Position numbers and translations under genes: made by a program. From assembly GCA_903880855.1 (NCBI GenBank), contig CAIRQX010000089.1, positions 1 to 54,184 on the forward strand: 54,184 bases of DNA. Direction: 5' to 3'. This document shows positions 25,091 through 32,118 of the stretch, in pieces (the first letter of the stretch is position 1; every line of letters begins with the position of its first letter). Source of the DNA: an uncultured Burkholderiales bacterium. GTDB lineage: Bacteria; Pseudomonadota; Gammaproteobacteria; Burkholderiales; Burkholderiaceae_C. Below the pieces are notes generated by a model that had not been told where the DNA came from, did no database searches, and worked only from the letters and a program-made list of their open reading frames with translations.

Positions 25091-25981
25091 TTAAAAAAGA
25101 TCATCCGCCATTTCGAGCAACCACATTGCGCGTTCACGCATTACTTCGTTTTCTAAATTGCGATGGGCCTTAGCAATTTGAATTGCCTGATTCAACCATT
25201 GTGTAAAGACTTTTTGGTCTTGTTTTTTGAGCGCAATGCTTTCAGCTTTTGCTACCCAAGGACCTGCGATTTCGCCTTTGCTTTGCGTAATCGCTTGGTC
25301 GAAATATTTTTCTGCAAGCGCCATAGAACCGCCCGGACGTGATGCCTCAAAAGTTCCCATCAAACTTGTGAGTCCACCGCGGTTGAAATCTGGATTCTTC
25401 TTCCAGGCCAATGAAGCCAGATTAACTGCCAAAGGTAAATCTGCCACTTTGTCTGGATCGTCCTTAGACAGCGATATGAAACCACCCCACGATGCAGCAG
25501 CCCAATACGCTAACCCGACTTGGTCTTGCTTCAATCGCGTCAATAGCTGCGGATCATTTTGAATTAATGCTTGCTTGAATCCAGGTATAGACTTTTCTAA
25601 CGCACGCATAGCATGTTGGTTCGCTCTTAAATACAAGCGCGCAGCGCGCTCGCGTATGCGTTGCGCTGCTTTGGCATCTTGTGACTCGAGCTTTTCCGCA
25701 TCAAAAGCTACAAAGGCATAGGCGTATTGGGTAAAGCCTGCGGACACCGATTCGGCCAGTTTTAAATTGCCAGGTGATTCTTTGAGCACGGACTCAGACA
25801 ACTTCAAATAAAAAGCACCGGCTTCTCGCGCCAAAATAATATCGTCTTCGTCTGATTGCCCCTGTGTAGCCAAGGCATCGGCAGCTTTGTCCATCACGAA
25901 AGGCTTAACAGCGCATCCTGCAAGCGCTTGGATAGAAAGCAGCACCACACAGTAATAGGTAAAACGCTGAAATAGGAGCAT
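25091..25981 (-). CDS. TatT-family TRAP-associated lipoprotein
   Basis: A 296-residue predicted lipoprotein with lipobox LAGC (residues about 19-22), followed by an all-helical, TPR-like protein rich in Ala/Leu repeats. Recognisable pieces are LAREAGAFYLKLSESVLKE, AYWAAASWGGFISLSKDD and a run ending MRERAMWLLEMADDLF. This is the TatT family, first described with a TRAP receptor in Treponema, where the trimer docks to the receptor. It is first in the operon, upstream of dctP and dctQM. Presumably it feeds hydrophobic or membrane-derived ligand to the receptor, which is an inference from the Treponema case. Confidence 0.85.
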   Translation of the reverse strand: MLLFQRFTYYCVVLLSIQALAGCAVKPFVMDKAADALATQGQSDEDDIILAREAGAFYLKLSESVLKESPGNLKLAESVSAGFTQYAYAFVAFDAEKLESQDAKAAQRIRERAARLYLRANQHAMRALEKSIPGFKQALIQNDPQLLTRLKQDQVGLAYWAAASWGGFISLSKDDPDKVADLPLAVNLASLAWKKNPDFNRGGLTSLMGTFEASRPGGSMALAEKYFDQAITQSKGEIAGPWVAKAESIALKKQDQKVFTQWLNQAIQIAKAHRNLENEVMRERAMWLLEMADDLF

Positions 25982-26047
25982 TGAATTATTGCGTGATAGT
26001 TATTTAGTATTCGACTCTACATATTATTTGTGAATGAATCGTGACAA

Positions 26048-26081
26048 AAGTCATGAATTTGCCATGAAGAAAGTAGATGAT
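26048..26081 (+). promoter_or_regulatory. Pho box and -10 element for ppk2
   Basis: GTCAT-GAATTT-GCCAT (26050-26065) gives PhoB half-sites 11 nt apart. The flanking 18-mer matches the classical consensus at 13 of 18 positions by my count. A -10-like GATGAT (26076-26081) begins exactly 10 nt after the box. This also decides the ppk2 start: the ATG at 26034 lies upstream of the box, whereas the ATG at 26103 follows the expected transcription start and has AAAGGAAA ahead of it. Confidence 0.7.
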
Positions 26082-26102
26082 GTCTTTCAAAGGAAATTGC
26101 AT

Positions 26103-27014
26103 ATGAACGACAAATATCAAATTGATGCGGAGCATTTACGCAAAATTCGCGAAGATATTTTGGACTCCATTGACGAAGAGCTCGAAATGGCCATCGATGA
26201 TGGTGAAAACGAAAACGATTCGCTAGCAAGCCCAGAGGAGCGACAAGCACGCGCCAGCTACTTTCGTGAACTCTTGCGCTTACAAGGCGAGTTGGTCAAG
26301 TTGCAAGATTGGGTGGTGGCCACCAAACAGAAAGTAGTGATCTTGTTTGAGGGTAGGGATGCTGCTGGCAAAGGCGGTGTGATCAAACGCATTACCCAAC
26401 GACTCAACCCGCGTGTTTGTCGTGTTACCGCATTGCCCGCACCCAACGATCGCGAAAGAACGCAGTGGTACTTCCAACGCTATGTCACGCATTTACCTGC
26501 TGCAGGTGAAATCGTTCTCTTTGACCGCAGTTGGTACAACCGAGCAGGTGTAGAGCGCGTCATGGGGTTTTGTACCGATGACGAATACGAAGAGTTCTTT
26601 AGAAGCGTTCCCGAGTTTGAAAAAATGCTAGGCCGCAGTGGGATCACTTTGTTGAAGTATTGGTTCTCCATCACAGACGACGAACAGCATGCGCGTTTCT
26701 TAGGACGTATCCATGACCCCTTAAAGCAATGGAAGTTAAGTCCTATGGACCTCGAGAGTCGCCGTCGCTGGGAAGACTACACCCGCGCTAAGGAGACCAT
26801 GATTGAGCGCACGCATATTCCTGAAGCACCATGGTGGGTCGTGCAAGCTGTGGATAAGAAACGGGCTCGCCTCAATTGCATTGACCATTTACTGGGCCAG
26901 TTCAATTACCACGAAGTGCAACACGCTGAAATTGCTTTACCCGCACGCGTAAGAAATCCTGATTACATACGGAATCCAGTTCCGAGTGAAATGGTTGTTC
27001 CAGAAAAATACTAA
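26103..27014 (+). CDS. ppk2: Polyphosphate kinase 2
   Basis: A 303-residue PPK2, which transfers phosphate between polyphosphate and nucleotides. The P-loop is FEGRDAAGKGGVIKR (about 82-96) and the Walker B/lid region is FDRSWYNRAGVERVMGF (140-156). Other family signatures are LPAPNDRERTQWYFQRY, LLKYWFSI and APWWVVQAVDKKRARLN. The single catalytic domain with a short N-terminal extension fits class I (NDP-phosphorylating) PPK2. The start at 26103 is chosen because of the Shine-Dalgarno and the Pho box at 26050-26065, which excludes the ATG at 26034. Phosphate-starvation control would let the cell draw on polyphosphate to regenerate nucleotides. Its terminator is at 27092-27126. Confidence 0.95.
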   Translation: MNDKYQIDAEHLRKIREDILDSIDEELEMAIDDGENENDSLASPEERQARASYFRELLRLQGELVKLQDWVVATKQKVVILFEGRDAAGKGGVIKRITQRLNPRVCRVTALPAPNDRERTQWYFQRYVTHLPAAGEIVLFDRSWYNRAGVERVMGFCTDDEYEEFFRSVPEFEKMLGRSGITLLKYWFSITDDEQHARFLGRIHDPLKQWKLSPMDLESRRRWEDYTRAKETMIERTHIPEAPWWVVQAVDKKRARLNCIDHLLGQFNYHEVQHAEIALPARVRNPDYIRNPVPSEMVVPEKY

Positions 27015-27091
27015 ATGTGGTAACGGCTCAATTAACGAAGTTGGCACATTGGTTCTACTTAGTAAGCTAATTCAACATAAGCCTTCAAATC

Positions 27092-27126
27092 AGCCTCTGA
27101 TAGTAATATCAGTGGCTTTTTAATTT
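27092..27126 (+). terminator. Rho-independent terminator after ppk2
   Basis: AGCCTCTGATA and TATCAGTGGCT form an 11-bp stem with one mismatch and a GTAA loop, followed by TTTTTAATTTTT. It ends only a few bases before the MFS ATG at 27129, so that gene either starts further in (ATG 27147) or is expressed by read-through or from a promoter upstream of the hairpin. Confidence 0.85.
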
Positions 27127-27128
27127 TT

Positions 27129-28451
27129 ATGAACCGACATGCCTCTATGAACAACTCTGCATTACTGCCAGGAGTCAAACGCAGCGAGGTATTTGCATGG
27201 GCGATGTTTGACTTTGCCAACTCTGGCTATACAACGGTTGTTCTTACCGCTGTGTTTGCTACGTATTTTGTGGGCATCGTGGCCGGCAATGCCGCATGGG
27301 CTACCTTGTTATGGGTCAGTAGCCTCAGCGTGTCTTACCTTCTAAGCATGCTCCTGATGCCAGCTATAGGTGCTTGGTGTGATCGTCATGCCATGAAGAA
27401 GCGAGCGCTATTGGTCAGCACTATGACCTGTGTGATTGGAACTGCTGCGCTCGGTTGGTCTGGCCCTGGCGATATGGCTTGGGCTGTTTTCTGGATAGTT
27501 ATCTCCAACGTGTCTTTTAGCGTCGGCGAGTCACTCATCGCTGCATTTTTGCCAGAGTTAGCAAAGACCGACTCGATGGGAAAAGTCAGCAGCTGGGGAT
27601 GGGCTTGGGGATATGTAGGTGGCATGCTGACGCTGGCCATCTGTTTGTTTTGGATCATCAGTGGCTTGAAGGCTGGGTTAACCACTTCAGAAGTTGTTCC
27701 ACCAACGATGTGGATCACTGCTGTTATTTTTTTATTAGCAAGCAGTTACACCTTTTGGCGATTGCCTGAAAGAGCAATGCCCCAGCCCCATTCAGACCCA
27801 ACCCAATTCTTAAGAAAAGGTTGGAATGATTTAGTAGAAGCACTGCAATGGGCCAAAGATAGGCCTTCATTTATGCAGTTACTCAAATGCATCACGCTTT
27901 ACCAAGCGGGCGTTTCTGTTGCTATCACCGTAGCTGCTATTTATGCTGAAGGTGAAATGGGCATGACTAAGCAAGACACCATGTTGTTGATTTTCTTGCT
28001 CAATATTGCTGCTTTGGTGGGCGCATGGGGTCTGGGGTGGATGCAAGACCAGATCGGCCATATCAAAACATTGCGTTTGACATTAATAGGCTGGGTGTTT
28101 GCTTGTGTAATCGCCGCCATAAGTCCTAGTGTTTTTTATTTTTGGTTTGCTGCCGCATTTGCAGGGTTGTGTATGGGCGCAAGCCAATCGGTGGGGCGCG
28201 CGATGGTGGGGCGACTCACGCCGCCAGACCGCAGTGCGCAAGTTTTTTCGCTCTGGTCTTTTGCTGTTCGCGTAGCGTCTATATTAGGTCCACTAATGTA
28301 TGGATTAATTACGTTCCTAAGTGACGGTAGGCAAAGACTAGCTATTGCCAGCACCTCTTTACTTTTTTTAGCGAGCCTTTGGGTTTTGTCAAAAATTCGA
28401 TGGGAATTGGCAGAACAACAAGCGGCTATCGACCAAAATATTTCTTCGTGA
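27129..28451 (+). CDS. MFS transporter, UMF1/Atg22-like
   Basis: A 440-residue 12-helix major facilitator of the UMF1 (Atg22-like) group. The start motif FAWAMFDFANSGYTTVVLTAVF is diagnostic of the group. Other markers are GESLIAAFLPELA, SSWGWAWGYVGGM and the second-half motif GRAMVGRLTPPDRSAQVFSLW. The ATG at 27129 directly follows the T-tract of the ppk2 terminator; an ATG at 27147 is an alternative. Substrate unknown. The yeast relative exports amino acids from the vacuole, but bacterial members are uncharacterised. The neighbouring GDPD gene (22 nt downstream, same strand) suggests, weakly, a link to glycerophosphodiester products. Confidence 0.88.
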   Translation: MNRHASMNNSALLPGVKRSEVFAWAMFDFANSGYTTVVLTAVFATYFVGIVAGNAAWATLLWVSSLSVSYLLSMLLMPAIGAWCDRHAMKKRALLVSTMTCVIGTAALGWSGPGDMAWAVFWIVISNVSFSVGESLIAAFLPELAKTDSMGKVSSWGWAWGYVGGMLTLAICLFWIISGLKAGLTTSEVVPPTMWITAVIFLLASSYTFWRLPERAMPQPHSDPTQFLRKGWNDLVEALQWAKDRPSFMQLLKCITLYQAGVSVAITVAAIYAEGEMGMTKQDTMLLIFLLNIAALVGAWGLGWMQDQIGHIKTLRLTLIGWVFACVIAAISPSVFYFWFAAAFAGLCMGASQSVGRAMVGRLTPPDRSAQVFSLWSFAVRVASILGPLMYGLITFLSDGRQRLAIASTSLLFLASLWVLSKIRWELAEQQAAIDQNISS

Positions 28452-28473
28452 TTACTCACTGCATCTTCAGTCT

Positions 28474-29205
28474 ATGAAACCGTGGCCTTACCCCAAGTGG
28501 ATTGCACACCGAGGTGCCGGTAAGCTGGCGCCTGAGAACACCTTAGCCGCATTCCAGCTTGGTGCAAAACTCGGTTATCGCATGTTTGAATGCGACGCAA
28601 AACTAAGTAGTGATGGTGTGGTTTTCTTATTGCATGATGAACATTTGGAACGCACCACGAACGGCACGGGTGTTGCCGGTTCGCATGAGTGGTCGCATCT
28701 CTCCCAATTAGATGCTGGAAGTTGGCACTCTATTGCCTACGCAGATGAGCCATTACCGACTCTTGAGAGTCTTGCGAGGTTCTGCTTGTCACATGGTTAT
28801 TTTTTAAACATAGAAATCAAACCCACTCCAGGCACTGCAGCCATGACGGGTGCAATCGTTGCTAAAGAGGCTTTACGGCTATGGCAAGGTGAATCCATAC
28901 CGCCGCTGCTCACCTCTTTTAAAACTGAAGCATTGGTAGCGGCTAAACAAACAGCGCCTTTGTTGCCTAGGGGGTTGCTTTTAGATTCACTATGGGACGG
29001 ATGGTTGGAAGCGGCACTTGAGCTTGAATGTGTTGCGATAGTTTGCAATTACAAACTATGGAATGAGGAACTGGTTGAAACTGTGCATGCTCAAAAAATA
29101 CGGTGTTTGAGTTACACCGTGAACGATCAAGATATTGCTGATTCGCTTATTGCATTAGGAACGGATGGGATCATTACGGACTCTGTTGATGAATTGGGAA
29201 ATTGA
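28474..29205 (+). CDS. ugpQ: Glycerophosphodiester phosphodiesterase
   Basis: A 243-residue cytoplasmic TIM-barrel GDPD. The catalytic HRG and acidic metal ligands are in WIAHRGAGKLAPENTLAAF and MFECDAKLSSDGVVFLLHDE. Further markers are TTNGTGVAG, LNIEIKPTPG, and the C-terminal SYTVNDQDIADSLIALGTDGIITDSVD. It hydrolyses glycerophosphodiesters (from deacylated phospholipids) to glycerol 3-phosphate and an alcohol, a phosphate-salvage reaction matching its surroundings. No signal peptide is seen, consistent with UgpQ. No Pho box of its own was found; it may be co-transcribed with the MFS gene. Confidence 0.93.
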   Translation: MKPWPYPKWIAHRGAGKLAPENTLAAFQLGAKLGYRMFECDAKLSSDGVVFLLHDEHLERTTNGTGVAGSHEWSHLSQLDAGSWHSIAYADEPLPTLESLARFCLSHGYFLNIEIKPTPGTAAMTGAIVAKEALRLWQGESIPPLLTSFKTEALVAAKQTAPLLPRGLLLDSLWDGWLEAALELECVAIVCNYKLWNEELVETVHAQKIRCLSYTVNDQDIADSLIALGTDGIITDSVDELGN

Positions 29206-29461
29206 TACAAGTCAGCTACACCGAGACTCTTTGTTAAAAAATAAACTTTAATTCGAATGTATTAACTACCGACATCTTCGAATCAATAAGCATTTTTTAT
29301 AATTTATTTATGACATTTTCATGCTTTTTTAGTTCGTTTTCAGTGCGAATTCAAGGTCAATGTTGTCATTGTGTATACGCATGCCCCTTTAGTTTAGTTT
29401 TGTGTCACAGCCAGTCACAGGTTTAACCCTAATATAAGGTGACCAGATTTGAAAGGCCACC
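29206..29461. other. AT-rich intergenic stretch without recognised gene
   Basis: About 256 bases with no convincing coding frame and visibly more A/T-rich than the neighbours. It contains TATAAT at about 29296, two ATTCGAAT/TTCGAA palindromes near 29252 and 29277, and a direct repeat GTCACAG (29404-29410 and 29414-29420). The repeat is spaced 10 nt, one short of a Pho box. These could form the promoter of the small ORF at 29462. Confidence 0.5.
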
Positions 29462-29677
29462 ATGAATTCCTCAAACCAATACCTAAGCACAAAGCCAGAT
29501 ACACGTGAGAAAACTCTTGATGGGATTGATTTTCATCTTGAACAAAGTAATTCTTTAAGTGAAAGTAGTGCTGAGCGTTATCAAAAATTTCAAAAACCCC
29601 AATCCAAATTTGCTGCAACTGGCCTTTGGAGAAAGAAAAGGGATGTTGCGTCGATAAAAATTAAATGGTCACGCTGA
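29462..29677 (+). CDS. Small hypothetical protein, 71 aa
   Basis: A possible small gene: ATG at 29462 preceded by GAAAGG with a five-base gap. The product is 71 residues, hydrophilic, rich in Ser, Gln and Lys, with a basic C-terminus (LWRKKRDVASIKIKW). There is no membrane segment, signal peptide or recognised motif. It lies alone between an AT-rich stretch and tRNA-Lys. Base use differs from the neighbouring large genes, so it could be a chance frame. Kept because of the ribosome-binding site. Confidence 0.4.
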   Translation: MNSSNQYLSTKPDTREKTLDGIDFHLEQSNSLSESSAERYQKFQKPQSKFAATGLWRKKRDVASIKIKWSR

Positions 29678-29703
29678 TCTCAAACAATAACAATTAAAAG
29701 CCT

Positions 29704-29745
29704 GTATTTTTGCCGGATCATTTCGAAAAAATTGTGCAAAAATAC
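29704..29745. repeat. Perfect 10-bp inverted repeat upstream of tRNA-Lys
   Basis: GTATTTTTGC (29704-29713) and its exact reverse complement GCAAAAATAC (29736-29745) flank 22 bases, ending 8 bases before the tRNA. It could fold as a weak hairpin, be a regulator site, or overlap the tRNA promoter. It has no downstream T-tract, so it is not a terminator on the plus strand. Confidence 0.6.
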
Positions 29746-29753
29746 TTCCTCTT

Positions 29754-29829
29754 GGGCTTTTAGCTCAGTTGGTAGAGCAGAGGACTCTTAATCCTTTGGT
29801 CGCGTGTTCGATCCGCGCAGAGCCCACCA
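29754..29829 (+). tRNA. tRNA-Lys (anticodon CTT)
   Basis: A complete cloverleaf can be drawn. The acceptor stem is GGGCTTT with AGAGCCC, the D stem GCTC/GAGC around AGTTGGTA, and the anticodon stem GAGGA/TCCTT around the loop CTCTTAA (anticodon CTT, reads AAG). The T arm is GCGTG-TTCGATC-CGCGC, then discriminator A and an encoded CCA. No integrase or duplicated 3' end was found near it, so there is no sign of use as an attachment site. Confidence 0.95.
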
Positions 29830-29890
29830 AGACAAATTTTCTTGGAAATTTTTTCCAAAGAAATCACGCATTTCGCAAGAGAGGAATCCT

Positions 29891-30142
29891 ATGCGAGCCA
29901 TCAAAAAAGCTGAAAAAATAATTGAAAATGACATAACAGCACCTTTTGCCAAAATTCTGACCCATTTGATTCTCTCTCTTGAATCCAATGATGATTTTCA
30001 TATCAAAGACTTATACGAACTGCCACCTGAAGAATTTGATCTCGCTATCGAGGTCTTGAAGGAGTGGCGTATTGATAGACATTACATGGGCAAATCGAAA
30101 ACCTTTGCTGCAGCCTATTACGCTAGCGCTTTGAATCAGTAA
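29891..30142 (+). CDS. Small conserved-looking hypothetical protein, 83 aa
   Basis: ATG at 29891 with AGAGGA five bases upstream. The 83-residue product is helical and mildly acidic: MRAIKKAEKIIENDI, then ILTHLILSLESNDDFHIKDL, YELPPEEFDLAIEVLKEWRI and a C-terminal KTFAAAYYASALNQ. No domain is recognised. It starts 61 nt after tRNA-Lys and ends 4 nt before the convergent glycosyltransferase gene. The longer in-frame reading starting inside the tRNA at 29804 is not accepted. It looks coding because of the ribosome-binding site and balanced composition. Function unknown. Confidence 0.65.
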   Translation: MRAIKKAEKIIENDITAPFAKILTHLILSLESNDDFHIKDLYELPPEEFDLAIEVLKEWRIDRHYMGKSKTFAAAYYASALNQ

Positions 30143-30146
30143 TTAA

Positions 30147-31334
30147 TTACTTTTTGGCGCAAACCCCATACAAAACGTCTTCCGTTTTTTTCACAATCGA
30201 TTCCCAACTAAATTGAAGCGCTTTTTCTCTGGCGCCTTGCGCACAGATTGAGCGCATGTCTAAATCTTGGCCAAGTTTGATAGAGGCCTCCATAAAACCT
30301 GCTTCGTCGTTGGAATTTGCCAAGATTCCATTCACGCCAGACTCAATAATTTCTCCAGCTGCAGCATGGTTAAAAGCAACAATTGGCAGTCCACTGGCCA
30401 TGGCCTCTATCGTCACGTTGCCAAAAGTCTCCGTCAAACTGGCAAACATAAACATATCAGCGCTGGCGTAATGGGTCGCTAGATCTTCACCTCTTCTAAA
30501 TCCGGCAAATATGGCGTCTGGGGCATCCACTTTGAGTTGCTCCAGCATGGGGCCATCGCCAACGAACACTAATTTAGTGTCTGGTTGCTTGATTTTGAGC
30601 GCTTGGAAGGCGCGAATGACTAAGTGGAGGTTCTTCTCTGCGGCTAGGCGCGATACACATATGGCAACCGTTGTTGTTTTTGAAGCGCCCCATGCTGCTC
30701 TTAACGCATTAGAACGCTTCACAGGTGAAAACACATGCGTATCTACCCCGCGCTGAACCACGTGTAATTTTTCAAAGCCTTCGTTCACCAACTCTCTGCG
30801 AAGCTGACTGGTGGGAACCATGGTGCTGTTAGCTGCGTTATGAAATCTCCGTAGATAACCCATGATGATTCCACCCAACCAACCTACACCGTAATGTTCA
30901 CTATAGGTATGGAAGTTGGTTCTAAAGTCGGTGCTCACTGGAATGTTGAGGCTTTGCGCCGCTTTCAATGCGGACCACCCCAAGGGGCCTTCGGTGGCGA
31001 TATGCACCACATCTGGTTTCTGTTCTGTCCATAGCCGCGTCAAGACTTTTCGGGCAGGTAAACCCATGCGTAACTGTTTGTAAAAAGGAATGGGGAACCC
31101 TTGCACCAGGTATTCACTAAAGTTATCTTTATTATTTGGAAAATCATGCAATGCATGGCGAGAGCGGACCAAGCAGACTGTATGACCGTTCGATGTCAGC
31201 GCTTGCACAATTTTTGAAAGCGTGTGGGCTACACCATTGATATCGGGCGGATAGGTTTCAGTCACCACGGTAATACGCAATGGTTTTTTATGATTCACTG
31301 CAGCATGCAAATAACGGTTTTCTGGTGCGTTCAT
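30147..31334 (-). CDS. Glycosyltransferase family 4, candidate diacylglycerol glycosyltransferase
   Basis: A 395-residue GT-B retaining glycosyltransferase. The N-terminal domain has RITVVTETYPPDINGVAHTL and IATEGPLGWSALKAAQ, a pattern shared with lipid glycosyltransferases such as SqdX/MgtA/Agt types. The C-terminal nucleotide-sugar site has GDGPMLEQL and the E-x7-E motif (TETFGNVTIEAMASGLP). The ATG at 31334 is preferred over TTG at 31361. A likely Pho box lies on this strand upstream (31369-31386). Together with the second GT4 at 36515 it could make mono- and di-glycosyl diacylglycerols that replace phospholipids. The sugar donor cannot be read. Confidence 0.82.
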   Translation of the reverse strand: MNAPENRYLHAAVNHKKPLRITVVTETYPPDINGVAHTLSKIVQALTSNGHTVCLVRSRHALHDFPNNKDNFSEYLVQGFPIPFYKQLRMGLPARKVLTRLWTEQKPDVVHIATEGPLGWSALKAAQSLNIPVSTDFRTNFHTYSEHYGVGWLGGIIMGYLRRFHNAANSTMVPTSQLRRELVNEGFEKLHVVQRGVDTHVFSPVKRSNALRAAWGASKTTTVAICVSRLAAEKNLHLVIRAFQALKIKQPDTKLVFVGDGPMLEQLKVDAPDAIFAGFRRGEDLATHYASADMFMFASLTETFGNVTIEAMASGLPIVAFNHAAAGEIIESGVNGILANSNDEAGFMEASIKLGQDLDMRSICAQGAREKALQFSWESIVKKTEDVLYGVCAKK

Positions 31335-31368
31335 GCCATCTACTATGACTGCCAAAAGCAACAGTTTG

Positions 31369-31386
31369 ATGAAACTAATATGACTA
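31369..31386 (-). promoter_or_regulatory. Putative Pho box for GT4 gene (minus strand)
   Basis: Read on the minus strand, GTCAT-ATTAGT-TTCAT gives two half-sites 11 nt apart, upstream of the GT4 gene at 30147-31334. No good -10 starts 10 nt after it, so it is weaker evidence than the boxes at 18488, 26050, 31401 and 34725. It is back-to-back with the plus-strand box at 31399-31416. Confidence 0.5.
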
Positions 31387-31398
31387 TTTAAAGATGCA

Positions 31399-31432
31399 GT
31401 GTCATCAAATTTTCATGTTGATTGCGCATAGT
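31399..31432 (+). promoter_or_regulatory. Pho box and -10 element for Mpo1-like gene
   Basis: GTCAT-CAAATT-TTCAT (31401-31416) has half-sites 11 nt apart, and the 18-mer from 31399 matches the classical consensus at 13 of 18 positions. A -10-like CATAGT (31427-31432) begins exactly 10 nt after the box. The identical GTCAT-CAAATT-TTCA string occurs on the other strand ahead of olsB (39267-39281). The box rules out the in-frame ATG at 31394 as start of the downstream gene. Confidence 0.72.
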
Positions 31433-31507
31433 TCGGCATGCACTTGGATTGCCGACAAGCCTTTGTCAGCACACAAGTCTCACCAACACTTGCCAGAGGA
31501 GATCCAC

Positions 31508-32116
31508 ATGCAAGATTTTTTCGAAACCCTGCGAATTCAGCGCTGGGATGACCACCGCTACTACCACCACAGCCGTATCAACCAGTCGCTCCATTTGATC
31601 AGTGCGATTTCATTTTTGGTCTCATACGTCTATTTATTCATCGACCCAGTCATGGCGGGCTTGATTGCTTGGCTTGTCTCTATGACCACGCGCCAAATTG
31701 GTCACTTCTTTTTTGAGCCCAAAGGCTTTGACGAAGTGAACCAAGCAACCCATGAGCACAAAGAAGAAATCAAAGTGGGCTACAACCTACAACGCAAAAT
31801 TGTCTTGCTCACAGTGTGTGGCTTGATTCCAGTGACCGCTTACTTCATGCCCCAGTACCTGACTTGGGCTGTGCCAGAAGCTTACGAAGACACACCTATC
31901 CGTATGACCGGTATTGCCTGGTTGTTTTTAGGCGTTGCAGGCATGGTGTTTCGCGTCTTGCAACTGTGGGCTAAAGAAAACTTACAAGCCGGTTTGGCTT
32001 GGGCTTTCAAAATCATGACCGACCCCTTCCACGACATCAAGTTGTATTACAAATCTTTTTACTACGTGATGCGTGGTGAGTTAATCGATCCTATGGTGCA
32101 CGTGAAAAGCCATTAA
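31508..32116 (+). CDS. Mpo1/DUF962-like membrane protein
   Basis: A 202-residue membrane protein starting at the ATG at 31508, six bases after AGGAG. The N-terminal signature is YYHHSRINQSLHLISAISFL, then RQIGHFFFEPKGFDEVN. Spaced His residues, an Asn-containing helix start and a GHFFFE segment recall the Mpo1-like (DUF962) family, whose yeast member is an Fe(II)-dependent dioxygenase acting on 2-hydroxy fatty acids. Four hydrophobic segments are visible (about 30-62, 88-108, 130-152 plus a shorter one). Being under a Pho box in the lipid island, it may trim or modify acyl chains. The family call is by eye only. Confidence 0.6.
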   Translation: MQDFFETLRIQRWDDHRYYHHSRINQSLHLISAISFLVSYVYLFIDPVMAGLIAWLVSMTTRQIGHFFFEPKGFDEVNQATHEHKEEIKVGYNLQRKIVLLTVCGLIPVTAYFMPQYLTWAVPEAYEDTPIRMTGIAWLFLGVAGMVFRVLQLWAKENLQAGLAWAFKIMTDPFHDIKLYYKSFYYVMRGELIDPMVHVKSH

Positions 32117-32118
32117 AT

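Noticed and set aside
26034-26102. Longer ppk2 start at 26034
   Set aside because: The ATG is upstream of the Pho box and has no Shine-Dalgarno, unlike 26103.
29404-29420. GTCACAG direct repeat as an eighth Pho box
   Set aside because: The period is 10 nt instead of 11 and no -10 follows at the expected distance; kept only as an unexplained repeat.
31394-31507. In-frame upstream start of the Mpo1-like gene (ATG 31394)
   Set aside because: The ATG lies upstream of the Pho box and -10; the ATG at 31508 has AGGAG at the right distance and begins at the conserved part.
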